A stretch of 64,000 nt of DNA, from positions 124,001-188,000 of the forward strand of contig QRDG01001723.1 in assembly GCA_012064385.1 (NCBI GenBank). Direction: 5' to 3'. Positions 1-12,847 of this stretch are shown here, piece by piece. The notes beneath the pieces were generated by a model that did no database searches, had not been told where the DNA came from, and was given only the letters and a program-made list of their open reading frames with translations. Every line of letters starts with the position of its first letter. Positions within the stretch are counted from its first letter, which is position 1. The stretch comes from Puccinellia tenuiflora. Lineage: Eukaryota > Streptophyta > Magnoliopsida > Poales > Poaceae. The position numbers and the translations under genes are program-made.

Positions 1-199
1 CCACTGGATGTCTGGCCCACGGGCTGTGGGCCCACCACAAGTAGGCTGCTTGTCAGTGGGTGGGCCATCCTTTCATGAAAAGCAGGGGTCGAACTGGACA
101 CTTGTGTTTCTGGCCGGCTTGTGCGCCACACTCGCGGCCATCATTGCGGCCTGCTCCCCTCCTCACTGCCACTCTGCTTCTCAAGAAAAAGGAAGGAAA

Positions 200-850
200 A
201 TGTACTTGCTACCAATAGTCCAATACCAAACATGACCTAATAGCAACATAAACAGAAAACACGGCCTAAATAGCATGTGAATTGGGAGCACAAAACTAGC
301 CCTAGACATATCTTGATTTAAATGCAAACATAGTAAATTAAATGAAAATTCATACGTTCCAAACGAGACATAATGTTCGCCGGCTTTGTCCCGACGAAAG
401 TTCGAAAGACACAAAGATAAACCGTAGGCATCCAGTGATGATGGGCACCTTTCATGTGCACATCCGAAAAGGAGATCATGAAGGAGATCACACAAGCTTC
501 TATATATATATGCTAAGCTAAAGCTTCATTGATTGATTAAGCGAGATACATGAGATGGAGCACCGGTTGGGAGCAAAAGAGAGATCAATGCATGTCCATG
601 CGTCGATCTCCCTTTCTTTCTTTTCTGGTTGCTCACATCACATGGAGGTGTAGCAATAATTATGAAGAAGAGAGCATGCATATGCGTGCATGCTTGCCAC
701 CATTGTAAAGCCATTGTTTGTATATATATCCGTGTCATGTTGCATGCCTAATTTTGGGTGAACGTACACATGGTCTACACACTTGTGTTTGTGTATAGGT
801 TTCCTCCTCGCTTTTTCTTCAAAAGGAAGGCCTACTGATTAACATTTGTA
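200..850. repeat. Diverged segmental duplication, copy A (partner at 3600-4500)
   Basis: Long stretches match the partner in the same order. Both contain AAATAGCATGTGAA, GTTCGAAAGACA, CACCTTTCATGTG, GATGGAGCACCGGTTGGGAG, GCTCACATCACATGGAGGT and CGTGTCATGTTGCATGCC. Substitutions and small indels are frequent, so the duplication is old. The partner has gained about 330 bp near 3870-4195 that is absent here. I see no convincing coding potential in either copy, because the open frames are not conserved between them. Confidence 0.75.
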
Positions 851-3492
851 TAGTAGTGGCTGTGTACATCGTAGAGAATTCAAGTAAACACAAGCAGATC
901 GTAAATCGAGAGCCATATTATCTTGCAAATTGTTTTCTTTGTGCCTTTTAGCGAGTCGAACTTTAGGCGGCGCAATTCAGATATTTACACGCAAAATCTT
1001 AGTGAGGTCGAATCATCTGGCCCCATCGAGACAGCTTCCCTACGCCGTCCTCCTCTGTAGCCAAGGACCTCTTTGGAGGTGTAGCCTCCATGTAATCCAT
1101 GCCGATCCACGGGAGTCTTTTCCTTGTCAAACGGAAAGTACACGTCCCATTGAAGTCACCCTCCTCGAGACATCCAGTAACTCAGGGGCGGAGTCAGGAT
1201 TTGAACATGAGGGGAGCGAGCGATAAAAAATCACACAAGAGATGAAACTTTTCAGTATATCAAGTCTCAATATATCATCATTGATATCATAAAATGAAAA
1301 CAAATATGTTTTCCAATACAAAAAAAAAGCTATGACATGTATATTTACATAACTTCTTTTGTGTGGATTATTTCTTAAATTTGACACTATGACCATCACA
1401 CTCCATGAACAAGTTGATAATTTAAACACTATGAATATTTGAGTTTCAGGCAATAAGCTTGTAAAATAAATTATATTCGTTGTTGTTCTCATATTCATAT
1501 TTGAGGTATACCAAAATTGAAAGAATGGCATATCTGAATTATTAAATTAATCCACTACTTTTCTATATAAGTGCGCTAACTACTAAGAGAACAAGATTGT
1601 ATTTTTTGCTAAGCGCATAGCTCAAATTTATCAAAAAAAAAAAATACTAGCCAGTATCTATTTACGGTTATAAGAGGTATGATAGACTTCAATGCAACGA
1701 TGCACTGGAATGGAGAGCGCCACTGTAGTCTCCTGGTCTGGTCTTATGGCGTCTTTGGACGGTGAGCGGCCACAACAATCAAGAAGGGACAGACAATAGG
1801 ATTCGGTCAATATGGTCTTCCGATAGGTTGTATCTTTGGCTATCCGGACAACGTATGGTCCTCAAAAATCAATCCAAACTAATATTGATACATACCTCCA
1901 TTCGTGGCTAGCCAGGATTCGATTAGTATTAAAAATTGTACAACCCAGAATCATGAAAATAAAGCTGGCTAAAGCACGTGAATTCAAGATGATTCTCTAG
2001 CTGATTTTATTCATTGTCATCATTATGAAAATTTTATACAAACATGAACTACAAAAACCACATATTAAGTAACTAGTATCTTGTGCACATAAGATTCCAA
2101 AAACTTTGTAATGCAACAATGAAGTCACAGATCTTAGAAGTTGTCTTGTTGCCACCATGGAGATCAACATATAATATGCTTCAAAATTAGGACAATAAAA
2201 CCATTGGTTATGAGTGGATGTATGTCACGGATAATTTTCCTAACAAAAAATGAGGAACCAAAAGAAAAATAAGAATTAAAAATTAGAAAGTAAACTGAAA
2301 CATTGGTAAGTCAAAATGTCATTTATACCAGATAACATCAATAAATTCAACTTGTTTTTGTCTATTGTATATTTTCTACTCACACAAATATATCAAGCAA
2401 ATGTTAAGTTAATTTCTGAATCATCACAAAAGTTTCCTAACCATCTACCATAGGCCAAAACTCTCACGATTTAAGGGCTGGAAATAAGATTGAGCTGAGC
2501 AAATCGTGACTTCAATTCTAGTTCATTATTAATTACAATGGAGGGTTCTGACATTAGAGTTCACTCTGATATACAATTTACTAGGACTGAAGTGAAATAT
2601 CTCCCATATACTATCTCAAACCATCTGGATAAGAATTAATTAATCTGTTTAGCTATTCATAGTTTTAATCAATATATAATTTAGAATCAATATTTTTCAC
2701 ATATTCATATGAAAAATTACATTTCTTATATAACCCTACATAAGACTATCATTATATTATATTATATTTATATGGTCATTTAAATAATATTGTAACTTAA
2801 TAAATAGCCAATTAAGCACATAACCTTGCTTCTAGAAATTGGGATACATATTCTTATATTCTATCAATCCCTAGCTTCTACAATTGAAGTTAATGAAACT
2901 TGAGAGGTACACAACGATATGGTTTTTATTGTAAAAATCGACTTGTTATTACACATAAAGCTTTTTTTATCAAATAGGTTTCCAAAATAAGAAAACAAAA
3001 ATGGAACAAAATCGAAATGCTACATAGATTTGTGGGTACCCAAGGACATGTCCATAAAAATGTTAGTATTTGTGTCCATCTTAGTATCTTTAAATATCTT
3101 TTTGTAAGTTCGAGAATAGAGGTGTATCAAATACCCTTATAGATACCCTCATGCCCATAAAGTTATACCATTAGAAAATATAACATTTGAAGTGACTGAT
3201 GATATTTTTTATAAGATATACCTCATATTACGTTGGTCAAATTCATGATTTAAGCATACATGCACGACCTATAAAGCGGAAGTAAGAGAGTAAGTTACTG
3301 ACCTATTTGGGAAAGAGATGAACTTGTCGTACCTATATCAATGTTCACGTACTCCACCCTATTGGGGAGGGACCGGGACTGCATGGTACTGCATTGTTGT
3401 TTTGTTTTGGAGCGCAACACTGCTTTTGAGCTCTGTAGAACCAAGCGTTAGTGTAGTGGTTAGTCTGTCTCGGTTAATTGTTTGATTTTATA
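851..3492. other. AT-rich intergenic stretch, no gene seen
   Basis: No ORF has coding character. Around 1184 the motif caggggcggagtcagg resembles the terminus of hAT-type elements common in grasses, but I found no matching opposite end. The rest is AT-rich and without recognisable structure. Confidence 0.5.
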
Positions 3493-3493
3493 T

Positions 3494-3589
3494 AGTCCCT
3501 CCCATCCGTATAACGTGTCGGAGGAAATAAACGCTCGACGCACAAGTTCGTAGCTATACTAGCGACAATTATTTCGGATCCGAGGGAGT
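3494..3589. mobile_element. Stowaway-type MITE (Tc1/Mariner-related)
   Basis: A segment of about 95 bp starts tagtccctcccatccg and ends atccgagggagta, giving the inverted termini usual for Stowaway MITEs (CTCCCTCCGT...ACGGAGGGAG), next to TA dinucleotides. A sub-terminal GCGACAATTATTT is typical of the family. It lies directly left of duplication copy B. Confidence 0.75.
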
Positions 3590-3599
3590 ATAAAAAATG

Positions 3600-4500
3600 T
3601 TAGTTGTTCAAACCAATATGGAACATGATCTAAGAGAAAATAGCAAGAAATACGACCAAATAGCATGTGAACTGGGAGCATAGAAATTTGGCGGCATCAA
3701 CTCCCGCAAAACTCGTATCTCGATTTTAACTCTTAACATAGGAAAAAAAAAGTTCACCGCTTTTGTCCTTACGAATGTTCGAAAGACAGAAAGATCAACC
3801 ATAGACAACAACCACAGTGATGGACACCTTTCATGTGCGCATCAGAGAAAGAGATCACACAAGGAGCGCATCGTTTTGGGGGCACGGTTCCATGGAGCCC
3901 TTAAAAAATCAAAAACCATTTTAAAAGTTTCAATTTTTTAAACAATGTTAGAGGTAGATAATGATTATTTCTATTACTGTGCAAAATACCAATCTGAAAT
4001 ATTCTGTATTTTGGGCTGTGTTAAGAGGATAAATTTCTGGATATGAGATAGTGAAAATTTTCCAGATTTGTCAAGATTTATCGTAATCATTTTTTTGTAG
4101 GCCGAAATATAAACTATTCCGAGTTGAAAATTTGCAGGTCTGTAGAATACGTCATTATCAACGTTACCAGCAAAAAAAAATACCAGCAAGAAAAATGATT
4201 AAGCGAGATACGAGATGGAGCACCGGTTGGGAGGAAAGGATAGATAATTGCATGTCCTGATGTCCACATCCACAGGTCGATTTCCCTTTCTTTTTTGGGT
4301 TGCTCACATCACATGGAGGTAGCAACAATTATGAATATATGCGTGCATGCTTGCCACCACTGCAAAGCCATTATTTGTATATATATTCGTGTCATGTTGC
4401 ATGCCTTATTTTGGTTGAACGTACACGTGGTCCAGACACATATATTGTTCTCTTCCACGTCTTTTCTTCAAAAGAGATGCCTAAATTTAGAAATTGGTTT
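3600..4500. repeat. Diverged segmental duplication, copy B (partner at 200-850)
   Basis: It is homologous in order to 200-850. It differs mainly by an AT-rich insert at about 3870-4195, starting near gggggcacggttccatgg, that has no counterpart in copy A and is probably a small non-autonomous transposon. The block between the copies (851-3492) is unrelated. Confidence 0.75.
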
Positions 4501-4989
4501 TACTGCTCGATCTACACATACACCCTGTTTTAGAAGAAAAAAAACCAAAACCGGTATTTCAAAGTTTCAAGAAAATCAGAAAAAAAAATTGGATGTAGCC
4601 AATGATCTACTTTGTATCTAGCCCCGGGCTTGGCACCAACGTCGACGACGCCTAAGTTGTGAAGGTCGTCACCAAGTCAAATAGGCACAAGAGCGATCCA
4701 ATAGGTCGACGCCACGGAGAGTGGTGCATGGCCCTGCTTCGGCTCTCGAACGACATGCATCGACATGCACTGTTTCGGCGCCGATCAGATTTACGCCGAG
4801 TCCAAGAGCCATATTTAAAAATAGTTTTTCTAATGGGCAGCCCAGGATTAGTTCGGCTAAAGAGCCAGATTTGACCAAAAATAATCCACAGGGGCCGCCG
4901 GCTAGCTTCTCCACTGTGAGATTTGCTCCAGCCAGCCCCGCCCGCCCTCGCTTGAGAAAAGGAATTGGGCGAATATTTTGATCCAGTGA

Positions 4990-6360
4990 TAGGTAGGCTC
5001 CACATGGCAGTGTGTATAAACAGATATAAGGACAACACTATATTGGTCTCTGTTCTTGCTGTGCATCCCTTAAATCCCTACAAAAAACAGGGATCGTCCC
5101 TAAAACATTTTTAGGAACTACTTCTTTAGAGGGTCCTCTAGAGTTGCTCTAAATATGAGTGCAAATCAAGTCAAGATCGCTCTCTACCGGGTGATCTTGG
5201 CGACGGTTGAGTCTGACGCGCATCCGCGTGGGTCCCACGTTGTCTCTCTCCTTTATCCCTTCTTCTTCTTTATTCCTTGGAAAATTCCCCATCGTCTTCC
5301 CCGTCGCGACCCAACCTCCTCCATTCTCTTTTCTCCTCTACTCTCCACCTCGTCGGTGGCCAGCCGGAAGGGACGACCTGCTCCACCTCCTCTATTCCTT
5401 CTCCTCTCCTCCCTCCTCGCCGAAACCCGAGCATGAACCGGCGACGCCGCGGCTGGTTTCGGCGAGCCGTGACCGAGTTGGAAACGGGGCCGACGCGGCT
5501 GGCCGCGGCGGCGCCGGAGGAGGGTCGGAAGAAACTTATCTTGGGGGGGAGGGGGGTGCAGGGTCGCCGGCGTTCGGGTTAGGGTTTCTTTGGAGGTGGG
5601 GAGCTTAGAGGGGTGGTCGGGGCGGTAGCCGGACCGGCGGAGGAGAGGATTTGGGAAGGGCAGGGTGGCAAGGCGGCGCCGGAGCACCGCCGGCCTTGGG
5701 TGGTGGTGGCCGGCGGTTCGGCCTGTGCCGGCGGCGGTGGGAGATGGAGGTCGCGGTGGCGGCGATGGCGCTTTTCTTCCCTCTCCTCTCCGTTGGTGCG
5801 GTGGCGGGCCGGAGGTGCTTCCCTTCTCAGCGCCGACCTCTTCCTCATCCCATCCTCTTCTCCCTCTTCCGACAGGTTTTGTCGGAATCGACCGGACGGC
5901 CGGTCACCCGTAAGCTAGTCTCCCCCAAATCAAGTCGGCATAATATGTGTTCCGGTGATCGATGTAAGATCCTGTATCCATGGCAACAACCTATGTCTTC
6001 AATAGAATTGGCAACAACCTATGGCTATGCTAAAACCTAATTATCTTTCCCTCGCTAGACCTCAAGAGGAACAACCAACACAAACGTAGGCGTGTTCTAG
6101 TTAGGTAGCAAGTTCACCTAACCACATGCATCCAAACTAGCTCTAGATTTGTTCTATGACATAGACGGTACAAATCACAGCCAAATTAAGCGCTCGGGCA
6201 CGTGCAGCCCTGTAATCAAATCTTGAAGGGTTACCATTTTAAAGAACAAGTAGTCCAGTACGTAATAAAAAGGCTCCAATCGGGAGGGCACTTACACTGA
6301 CTTTCTCCAGCACATATTTTGTTTGAAACTTGAAAATTTTACGTGTTTATAGAACTCTAA
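4990..6360. repeat. Tandem duplication, copy 1 (split by the 5173-5925 insertion)
   Basis: 4990-5172 matches 6384-6560, and 5937-6360 matches 6560-7015. Shared strings include GGCTCCACATG, GACAACACTATAT, ATTGGCAACAACCTATGGCT and GAGGGCACTTACACTGACTT. Copy 2 lacks the GC-rich insert and so preserves the empty site. No coding function is apparent. Confidence 0.8.
5173..5925. mobile_element. GC-rich insertion with 11-bp target duplication, MULE/Pack-MULE-like
   Basis: The direct repeat caaatcaagtc flanks the insert at 5162-5172 and 5926-5936. The paralogous tandem copy at about 6545-6565 has only one, diverged version of this site with nothing inserted. A 9-11 bp duplication fits Mutator-like elements. 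The ends are only weakly inverted (taccgggtgatc against ttacgggtgacc). The interior is GC-rich and pyrimidine-rich at the left, like the 5' end of a plant gene, so it may be captured gene sequence. Several short ORFs overlap on both strands and I trust none of them. Confidence 0.5.
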
Positions 6361-6383
6361 ACCCTCCAGCCGACACGTGAGCA

Positions 6384-7015
6384 GTGGGCTCCACATGACT
6401 GTGTGTATAAGAATATATAGGGACAACACTATATAGGGTATCTTCTTGCAGTGCATCCTTGAATCCCTAAAAAAATAAGGATCATACCTAAAACACTTTT
6501 AGTGACTACAATTTTAGGGGGTCCGCTTGGTTCCTCTAAAAATGACTGAATAAACAACTTGGCATAATATTTGTTCATGTGATCGATAGATGATCATGTA
6601 TCCCTGGCAACACAGCCTATGTGTCCTCCAGAAGAATTGGCAACAACCTATGGCTATGCTAAAACCTAACTAGCTTTCCGTTGGTAGATCTCAAGAGGAA
6701 CAAAACAACACAAATGTAGGAACGTATTAGCTAGGTAGCGAGTTCGTTTCACCTAACCACATGCATCCAAGCTAGCTCAAGCTAGATTTGTTCTATGACA
6801 TATATACTACAAATCACAGCCAAAGCGGTTGGTCACGTCTCTAGCCGTGTAATCAAATCTTGAAGGTTTACCATTGTAAAGAACAAGTAGTTCAGTAATA
6901 AAAAAGCCTCCAATCAGGAGGGCACTTACACTGACTTTCTCCAGCACATATTTTTGTTTTAAACTTGAAATTTCACGTGTTTACAGAACTATAAACCCTC
7001 CAGCATAAAATAAGT
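6384..7015. repeat. Tandem duplication, copy 2 (uninterrupted)
   Basis: This is the partner of 4990-6360. It has diverged by substitutions and small indels and lacks the 753-bp insert. Confidence 0.8.
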
Positions 7016-8407
7016 TTTTTTGATCAAATTTTAAACATGGTTTTTATGTGGTTTTCAGTTCCCTGGATATTTTGTCCGGCGCAATCGAGAAGGACCAGGG
7101 CTCTACTATTCTATTTACGTGTTGCTAGGTTATTACCCATCAATGCATACCATTTGGGATGAAAAAGTTGTTTCCCAACTAATCTAGCTGGCCGAATTTG
7201 CATGGGAACGAAGAAGACCAGAGGGTTGCATTGCAATGCGTTCACTATTCCACTGGACATCCAGCCAGCTATGTACTACACACATCAATGATGTGTTTGA
7301 GTGCATGCACTGGGATGCATGGCATGAGAGGTTCTTTCCAGTGTATCAATATCAGTGTGGGCTCATCACCTCCCTTGTACTTGCATGCACATGCATGCAC
7401 ACTACCTAGCTTGTGGTACCATCGCCTTTGCTCCACAAAGGGGGAGACGATCAGGATCCGGATTGGGTGCATGATCTTTGAGAGATAAATAAGTATTCGT
7501 GAAAAGTTCTGAAAAATATATTCAGGCAATGTTTGACACGAAGTCGGTGAATATCAGCCTACCGGCTCGTCTAAATTCATATGTAAATTTTATGTCGATG
7601 TGTGTTCATGGGCGTATACGAAGAAGAATATATCCTAAAGCAAAGAAGCCAATAATGAGGTAAAATGTACTATGTTGGTGAACAAGTAGAGTGCCAAGTG
7701 GTTTAATCGGCCTAGAAACCTAATGACTAATGAGTGTCTTTCAGGTAAATGCTATAGGCTATGACTTTGACGGTGCACCCAAGAAGCACTAAGCTAGCTA
7801 GCTAGTAACTAGCTTAGCTCTCGGCAAAGTCAAGCCGACAGTCCCCAATTGAAGCAATCCTCGCCTTGCTTTTGTTCTAGATTAAGATTGATGAAGCGCA
7901 CAATGAAAAACTGTCAGTTTTCTTACTGATCATAAATAATTCAGTAATTTAAAATGGATGAAAACTATCATCCCATAGTTGCACTAACTTGTGAGATTTC
8001 GTACAAAATTGATTTGCTTTGTGTGTGTGTGTGTGTGTGTTATTTACATTCAAATCATTAACTCTCTTTTCACTAGTATTTGTGGGATTTGCATGGAGCC
8101 GCGCCTAAAGTATCCAGTATCCACACTATCCATTCTCAGCAGGAATATACACATTTATCTTACTCCGAATATTTTAAGAAATCTTTAGAAATTTAAAACT
8201 GACCAACCCTGAACGTGCACCATTCGCATCCATTTAATCATAAACCAAGAGAATCTGTGAATAGTGCCTATATCATGTCGATCATGTGTTGTACTACACT
8301 CCACATACCAATCATTTCTCGGAGACAAAACAGGTAATCCAAGGTGTTTAACCACACCAATTGCATGCACACCTTTTGTGATGTGCAATTAAATACATTT
8401 CTAGCTA
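7016..8407. other. Intergenic DNA with a GT microsatellite, no gene seen
   Basis: No ORF with coding character was found. A (GT)10 tract lies at 8021-8040 and a short GCTAG-rich stretch near 7792-7820. Confidence 0.5.
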
Positions 8408-8412
8408 GGGTA

Positions 8413-8541
8413 TGTTAGAGTATATATGTGTATATTGTAGTTTCCCCATCTGTTAGGGGGCTTTCTGTATATTTGCCTGTACCTGTACTATATATTGTGG
8501 CCTTTGGCCCCTGGGAATACAACAAGTCTATTTCCCTAACA
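8413..8541 (+). repeat. 5' LTR of the Copia element
   Basis: It is 129 bp with TG...CA ends and short inverted termini (TGTTAG/CTAACA). It differs from the 3' LTR at three single bases. Confidence 0.95.
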
Positions 8542-8560
8542 TGGTATCAGAGCTTTAGGG
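8542..8560 (+). other. Primer-binding site (initiator tRNA-Met) of the Copia element
   Basis: TGGTATCAGAGC begins directly after the 5' LTR. This is the standard plant retrotransposon site complementary to the 3' end of tRNA-Met, used to prime minus-strand synthesis. Confidence 0.9.
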
Positions 8561-9186
8561 TTTTTTTTCAGCCGCAGCCGCCGCCCGCCTCGGCTTCTCG
8601 CCGCCGCGCCCGGTCGCCGCCGCCTCTTCCTCGTCCCTCGTCTCCACCCGCGCTGGCCACCTCACCCTGATCTCCTCTGCTTGCCGTCCGCTCCCTTGCC
8701 CGAGCACGCTGCCGCTGCCCCGTCGCCGGCCCGGCTCCTACTCCCGCCCCCGCCGCATCGCCAATCTGCTTGCCGTCCGCTCCCTTGCCCGCATCGCCAA
8801 TCTGCTCACCGATCTCCACCTCGCCCGCGACTCCCACGCCCGCCCCGTGCCAGCTCCTCCGCCCGCGGTCGCTCCCGTCCCGCCCGCGGCCGGCTCTCCT
8901 GCTCACGCCCGCGACCGTCCCCGTCGCCGGCCTCCACCTCGCCCGCGTCTCCCACGCCAGGCCGACGCCCGCTGCCGGCTCCTCTTCCCGCGGCCCTTGG
9001 AGCCGCCCGCCGCCGGCTCCTCTTCCCGCCGCCTCTGCCCCGCCGGCCGCCGCCACTGCCTTCCGCCGCCCCGCCTCTGCCTCGTCGCCGTTCGGCTGCG
9101 TCGTACGGGAGGCAGGCAGCTTTTTGTTTGGTTGATCTAAATCCGTTTTGCAAAAAAAAAAAAAAAAAAAAAAAAAAACAGGTACA

Positions 9187-12100
9187 ATGTCTTCCTCGTC
9201 GGGCTATGTTGCGATTCCTCGCTGCCCGGTGATTTTTGATGGCGCGAATTACCCTGATTTCGCTGCCTTCATGCGCGTCCACATGCGCGGTCTTCGTCTT
9301 TGGGGTGTGCTTTCTGGCGAGGTCTCCTGTCCGCCGCGCCCCGTTGCTCCTCTGGCACCCATTGCGCCGCCGCCTGTTGCCCTTGCTTCCGATGCTACTC
9401 AGGAGGCTAAGGATGCAGCCCAGAGTGCTTATGACACTGCTCTGGCTGATTATAAAGGGAAGGTCCAGGAGCATTCTACTGCTGTTGCGACGTACCGGCT
9501 GGATCTGTCTGACTACGCTCAGTGGATAGATGAGGATGCTCGTGCTGATGATGTTCTCACTTCCAGTGTTCTGCCTCAGTATGCTGCTGAGTTCATGGGT
9601 CTTCCCACTGCTGCTGCTCAGTGGACTTTTCTTCGTCAGCGCTATCAGCCGTCTGGCGATGCTCTTTACCTGTCCGTGGTTCGTCAGGAGCATGATCTTC
9701 AGCAGGGCGATTCCACTATTGATGACTTCTACACTCAGAGTGCTGCTATATGGCGTCAGCTTGATTCACTTCGTACTGCTGTGTGTGGCACCTGTCCCTG
9801 CTGTCTGACTGTACGCGCGGATCTGGAGTTTCAGCGTGTCTATGAGTTCTTGTCGCGGCTCCGCAAGGAGTTTGAGCCGCGCCGTGCCAGCCTGCTTGCC
9901 CGTGGTCGTGTTCCGCTCTCTGAGGTACTAGCTGAGCTTCGGGCTGAGGAGACTCGTCTTCGTGGTGCTGGTCTTCTTGAGGTTCCCTCTGTACTTGCTG
10001 CTCGTGGTCCTCCTGTGCCGTCTGCTCGTGGTCCTTCTGTGCCGCCAGCCTCGTTGCGGTCTCCAGGTCCGCCGATACTCTCTTCTCCTCCGGCCCAGAG
10101 TCAGCCTCAGCAGCCCCGTGCATCTCCTCGTCCTCCCTGCGTCTACTGTAACAGGCCTGGTCATGATATCTCGAGCTGCTGGAAGAGGGATCCTAGCTTA
10201 CGTCAGCAGTACCTTACTCGTAGGCAGGCTGGTTCTTCAGGATCTTCTGCTATTGCCCAGGCTGGATTGTCAGGATCTTCTGCTGCTGCACTGTCTGATC
10301 AGGACATTATCCGAGGTCTTCGTAGTCTGCTCGCTGCTACAGGCTCTTCCTCGACGGGTACTGATGCTTCTGTGCCTAGCTCTTCGGGCACCGTGCGACC
10401 ACCACCTTCTACACAGTCAGGTACGTCATCCCCGTGGTATCTGGATTCTGGAGCTTCTTTTCATATGACTTCTGCGTCTTCTATTCTTTCTGCTCTTCGC
10501 TCTTTTATTTCTCCTGTCCGTGTTATCACGGCTGATGGTACCTCTCTTCCTGTTTCCAGTCGAGGCACCCTTTCTACTTCCTCTTTCTTTGTTCCTGATG
10601 TTTCTCATGTTCCTAGTCTTAAGATGAACCTGTTTTCTGCTAGTCAGCTTACTGATTCTGGTTGTCGCGTCATTCTTGACGCTGATTCTTGTGCTGTTCA
10701 GGACCGTCGTACACAGGCCCTGGTTGGAGCTGGCCCTCGCAGCCTTGAGTCCCCGGGGCTATGGGAGTTAGACTGGCTTCGCGTTCCTTCCGCTGACACT
10801 TCATCAGCCAGTCTTCCTGCGGTTGCTGCTTCTGTCACTGGCTCTTTTCAGCAGTGGCATCATCAGCTGGGTCATCTTTGTGGCTCCCGTTTATCGTCAT
10901 TAGTTCATCGTGGTCTTCTGGGGTCTGTCTCAGGAGATGTGTCTTTACATTCGTTTCAGGGTTGTAGGTTAGGTAAACAGATTCAGCTTCCCTATCCTAC
11001 TAGTGCGTCTGTATCTCAGCGACCTTTTGATTTAGTTCATTCAGATGTTTGGGGTCCGGCACCCTTTGCTTCTAAAGGGGGCCATCGATACTATATTTTG
11101 TTCATTGATGATTTTTCACGGTACACCTGGTTATTTTTTATGCGCTCTCGCAGTGAGGTGCTTGCTATTTATCAGCGCTTTGTGGCCATGGTTCATACTC
11201 AGTATTCCACTCCTATTCGTGTGTTTCGTGCTGATTCTGCAGGAGAGTATATCTCCCAGCACCTGCGTGGTGTCCTTGCTGAGCAGGGCACCCTTGCCCA
11301 GTTCTCGTGTCCCGGCGCCCATGCTCAAAATGGTGTCGCCGAGCGTAAGCATCGTCATATTCTTGAGACTACCCGTGCTATGATGATTGCTTCCTCTCTT
11401 CCGCCGCATTTCTGGGCTGAGGCTGTTGCTACGTCGACTTACCTCATTAACATTCAGCCTTCTGCTGCCCTTCAAGGTGGCATTCCTCTCGAGCGTCTTT
11501 CTGGTACCTCTCCAGACTACTCGGCTCTTCGTTTATTTGGTTGCGCTTGCTATGTTCTTCTTCCTCCTCGCGAACGCACCAAACTGACCGCTCAGTCTGT
11601 TGAGTGTGTTTTTCTTGGATACAGTGATGAGCATAAGGGCTACCGCTGTTGGGACCCTGTTGGTCGTCGGATGCGCATCTCCCGTGATGTCACGTTTGAT
11701 GAGACGCGCTCCTTCTATCCTCGCCACACCTCTGGCACTTACCCGGTGGATGATATCTCTTTTCTCCTTTTTCCTGATTCACCTCCTGCTGTCTCTTCTC
11801 CACCTCCTAGTTCTTGTGCACCTCCTCCATCTTCGGCGCCATCCTCTCCTCCGCCTAGTACTCCTCGTTCTCCGGTTTCGGCTCCTCCTTCTCCTATTCC
11901 TTCTTCCTCTTCTTCTGATGAGTCGTCTTCCGCCGATGAGTCTTCCCATTCACGGCCTGTTCGTCAGCATCGTCCTCCTGACCGTTATTCTCCTAGTAAG
12001 TATGGTCTTTCTGTTGTCTCTGAGCCGACTTCTTATCGGGATGCTGAGCGTCATCCTGAATGGCAGCTTGCCATGGCTGAGGAGATCGCTGCGCTTGAGC

Positions 12101-12413
12101 GCACTGGCACCTGGGATCTTGTTTCTCCCCCTTCTGGTGTTCGTCCTATCACGTGTAAGTGGGTCTATAAAATTAAGACCCGCTCTGATGGATCTCTCGA
12201 GCGCTATAAAGCGCGTCTTGTGGCTCGTGGCTTTCAGCAGGAGCACGGCCGTGACTATGACGAGATTTTTGCCCCTGTGGCTCATATGACCACTGTTCGT
12301 ACTCTTCTTGCTGTTGCTTCTGTTCGACGCTGGTCTGTGTCCCAGTTTGATGTTCAGAATGCTTTTCTTAATGGCGAGTTGAGTGAGGAGGTTTATATGC
12401 AGCCTCCTCCTGG
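9187..12413 (+). pseudogene. Copia gag-pol, first part: gag, protease, integrase, start of RT
   Basis: I chose the ATG at 9187, not the in-frame ATG at 9148, because the latter would translate the A27 tract (9152-9178). The product starts MSSSSGYVAIPRCP. Visible domains are Copia gag, a CCHC zinc knuckle (CX2CX4HX4C) near residues 318-331, aspartic protease with DSG near 420, and integrase with an HH motif near 558 and the acidic triad D620, D683, E719 with the expected 35-residue spacing. A Ser/Pro-rich linker is followed by the first RT blocks (RLVARGF, DVQNAFLNG). The frame is open to 12413, where the Gypsy-like element interrupts RT. It is called a pseudogene only because of the insertions. 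Confidence 0.9.
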
Positions 12414-12847
12414 TGTCGAGGTGTGGACTCGGCAAATCCCTGGGTCGAGTACCCCGGGTTGATTGAGGGGGAGAGAGGTGCGCGCTGGTAGTTCCGTCGG
12501 CTGACAAGCAAGGATTTACCCAGGTTCGGCCCCTCGTGGTGAGGTAAAGACCTACATCCTGCTTGTCTGATCTGTATAGATGATGTGAAGTTACATGGTG
12601 GCCGCAAGGGCAATGGTGTGAGACGTGGTTTCGCTAGGGCTATGCCTATCTGTCTGTTCCCGTCAGCAGTTCCCTATGAGGTGCCCCTGCCTGGCTTTAT
12701 AAAGGGAGCCAGGTAGGGTTTACATGTTTTCTTGTATTGTACTCCAAGTCGTGCTTCATGGGCTTCTTTGGGCCTGCCAGGTGGGCCGTAGATTGGATCG
12801 CACCAGGTATACCAATGATAGGGGACCCGAAGGGTATATCCCCGTCA
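12414..12847 (-). repeat. LTR of the nested Gypsy-like element (3' LTR on its own strand)
   Basis: It is 434 bp with TG...CA ends. It contains a TATA-like ctttataaag near 12695-12704. Confidence 0.9.

Noticed and set aside
1184..1230. hAT-like terminus near 1184
   Set aside because: No inverse partner or target duplication could be found in the following 2.3 kb.
3435..3475. tRNA-like A-box (tagtgtagtggttag)
   Set aside because: No B-box at the right distance and no cloverleaf could be drawn, so at most a SINE fragment.
8681..9232. Pro/Ala/Arg-rich ORFs in the Copia leader
   Set aside because: GC-rich leader with open frames on both strands, no domain, and it lies between the primer site and gag.
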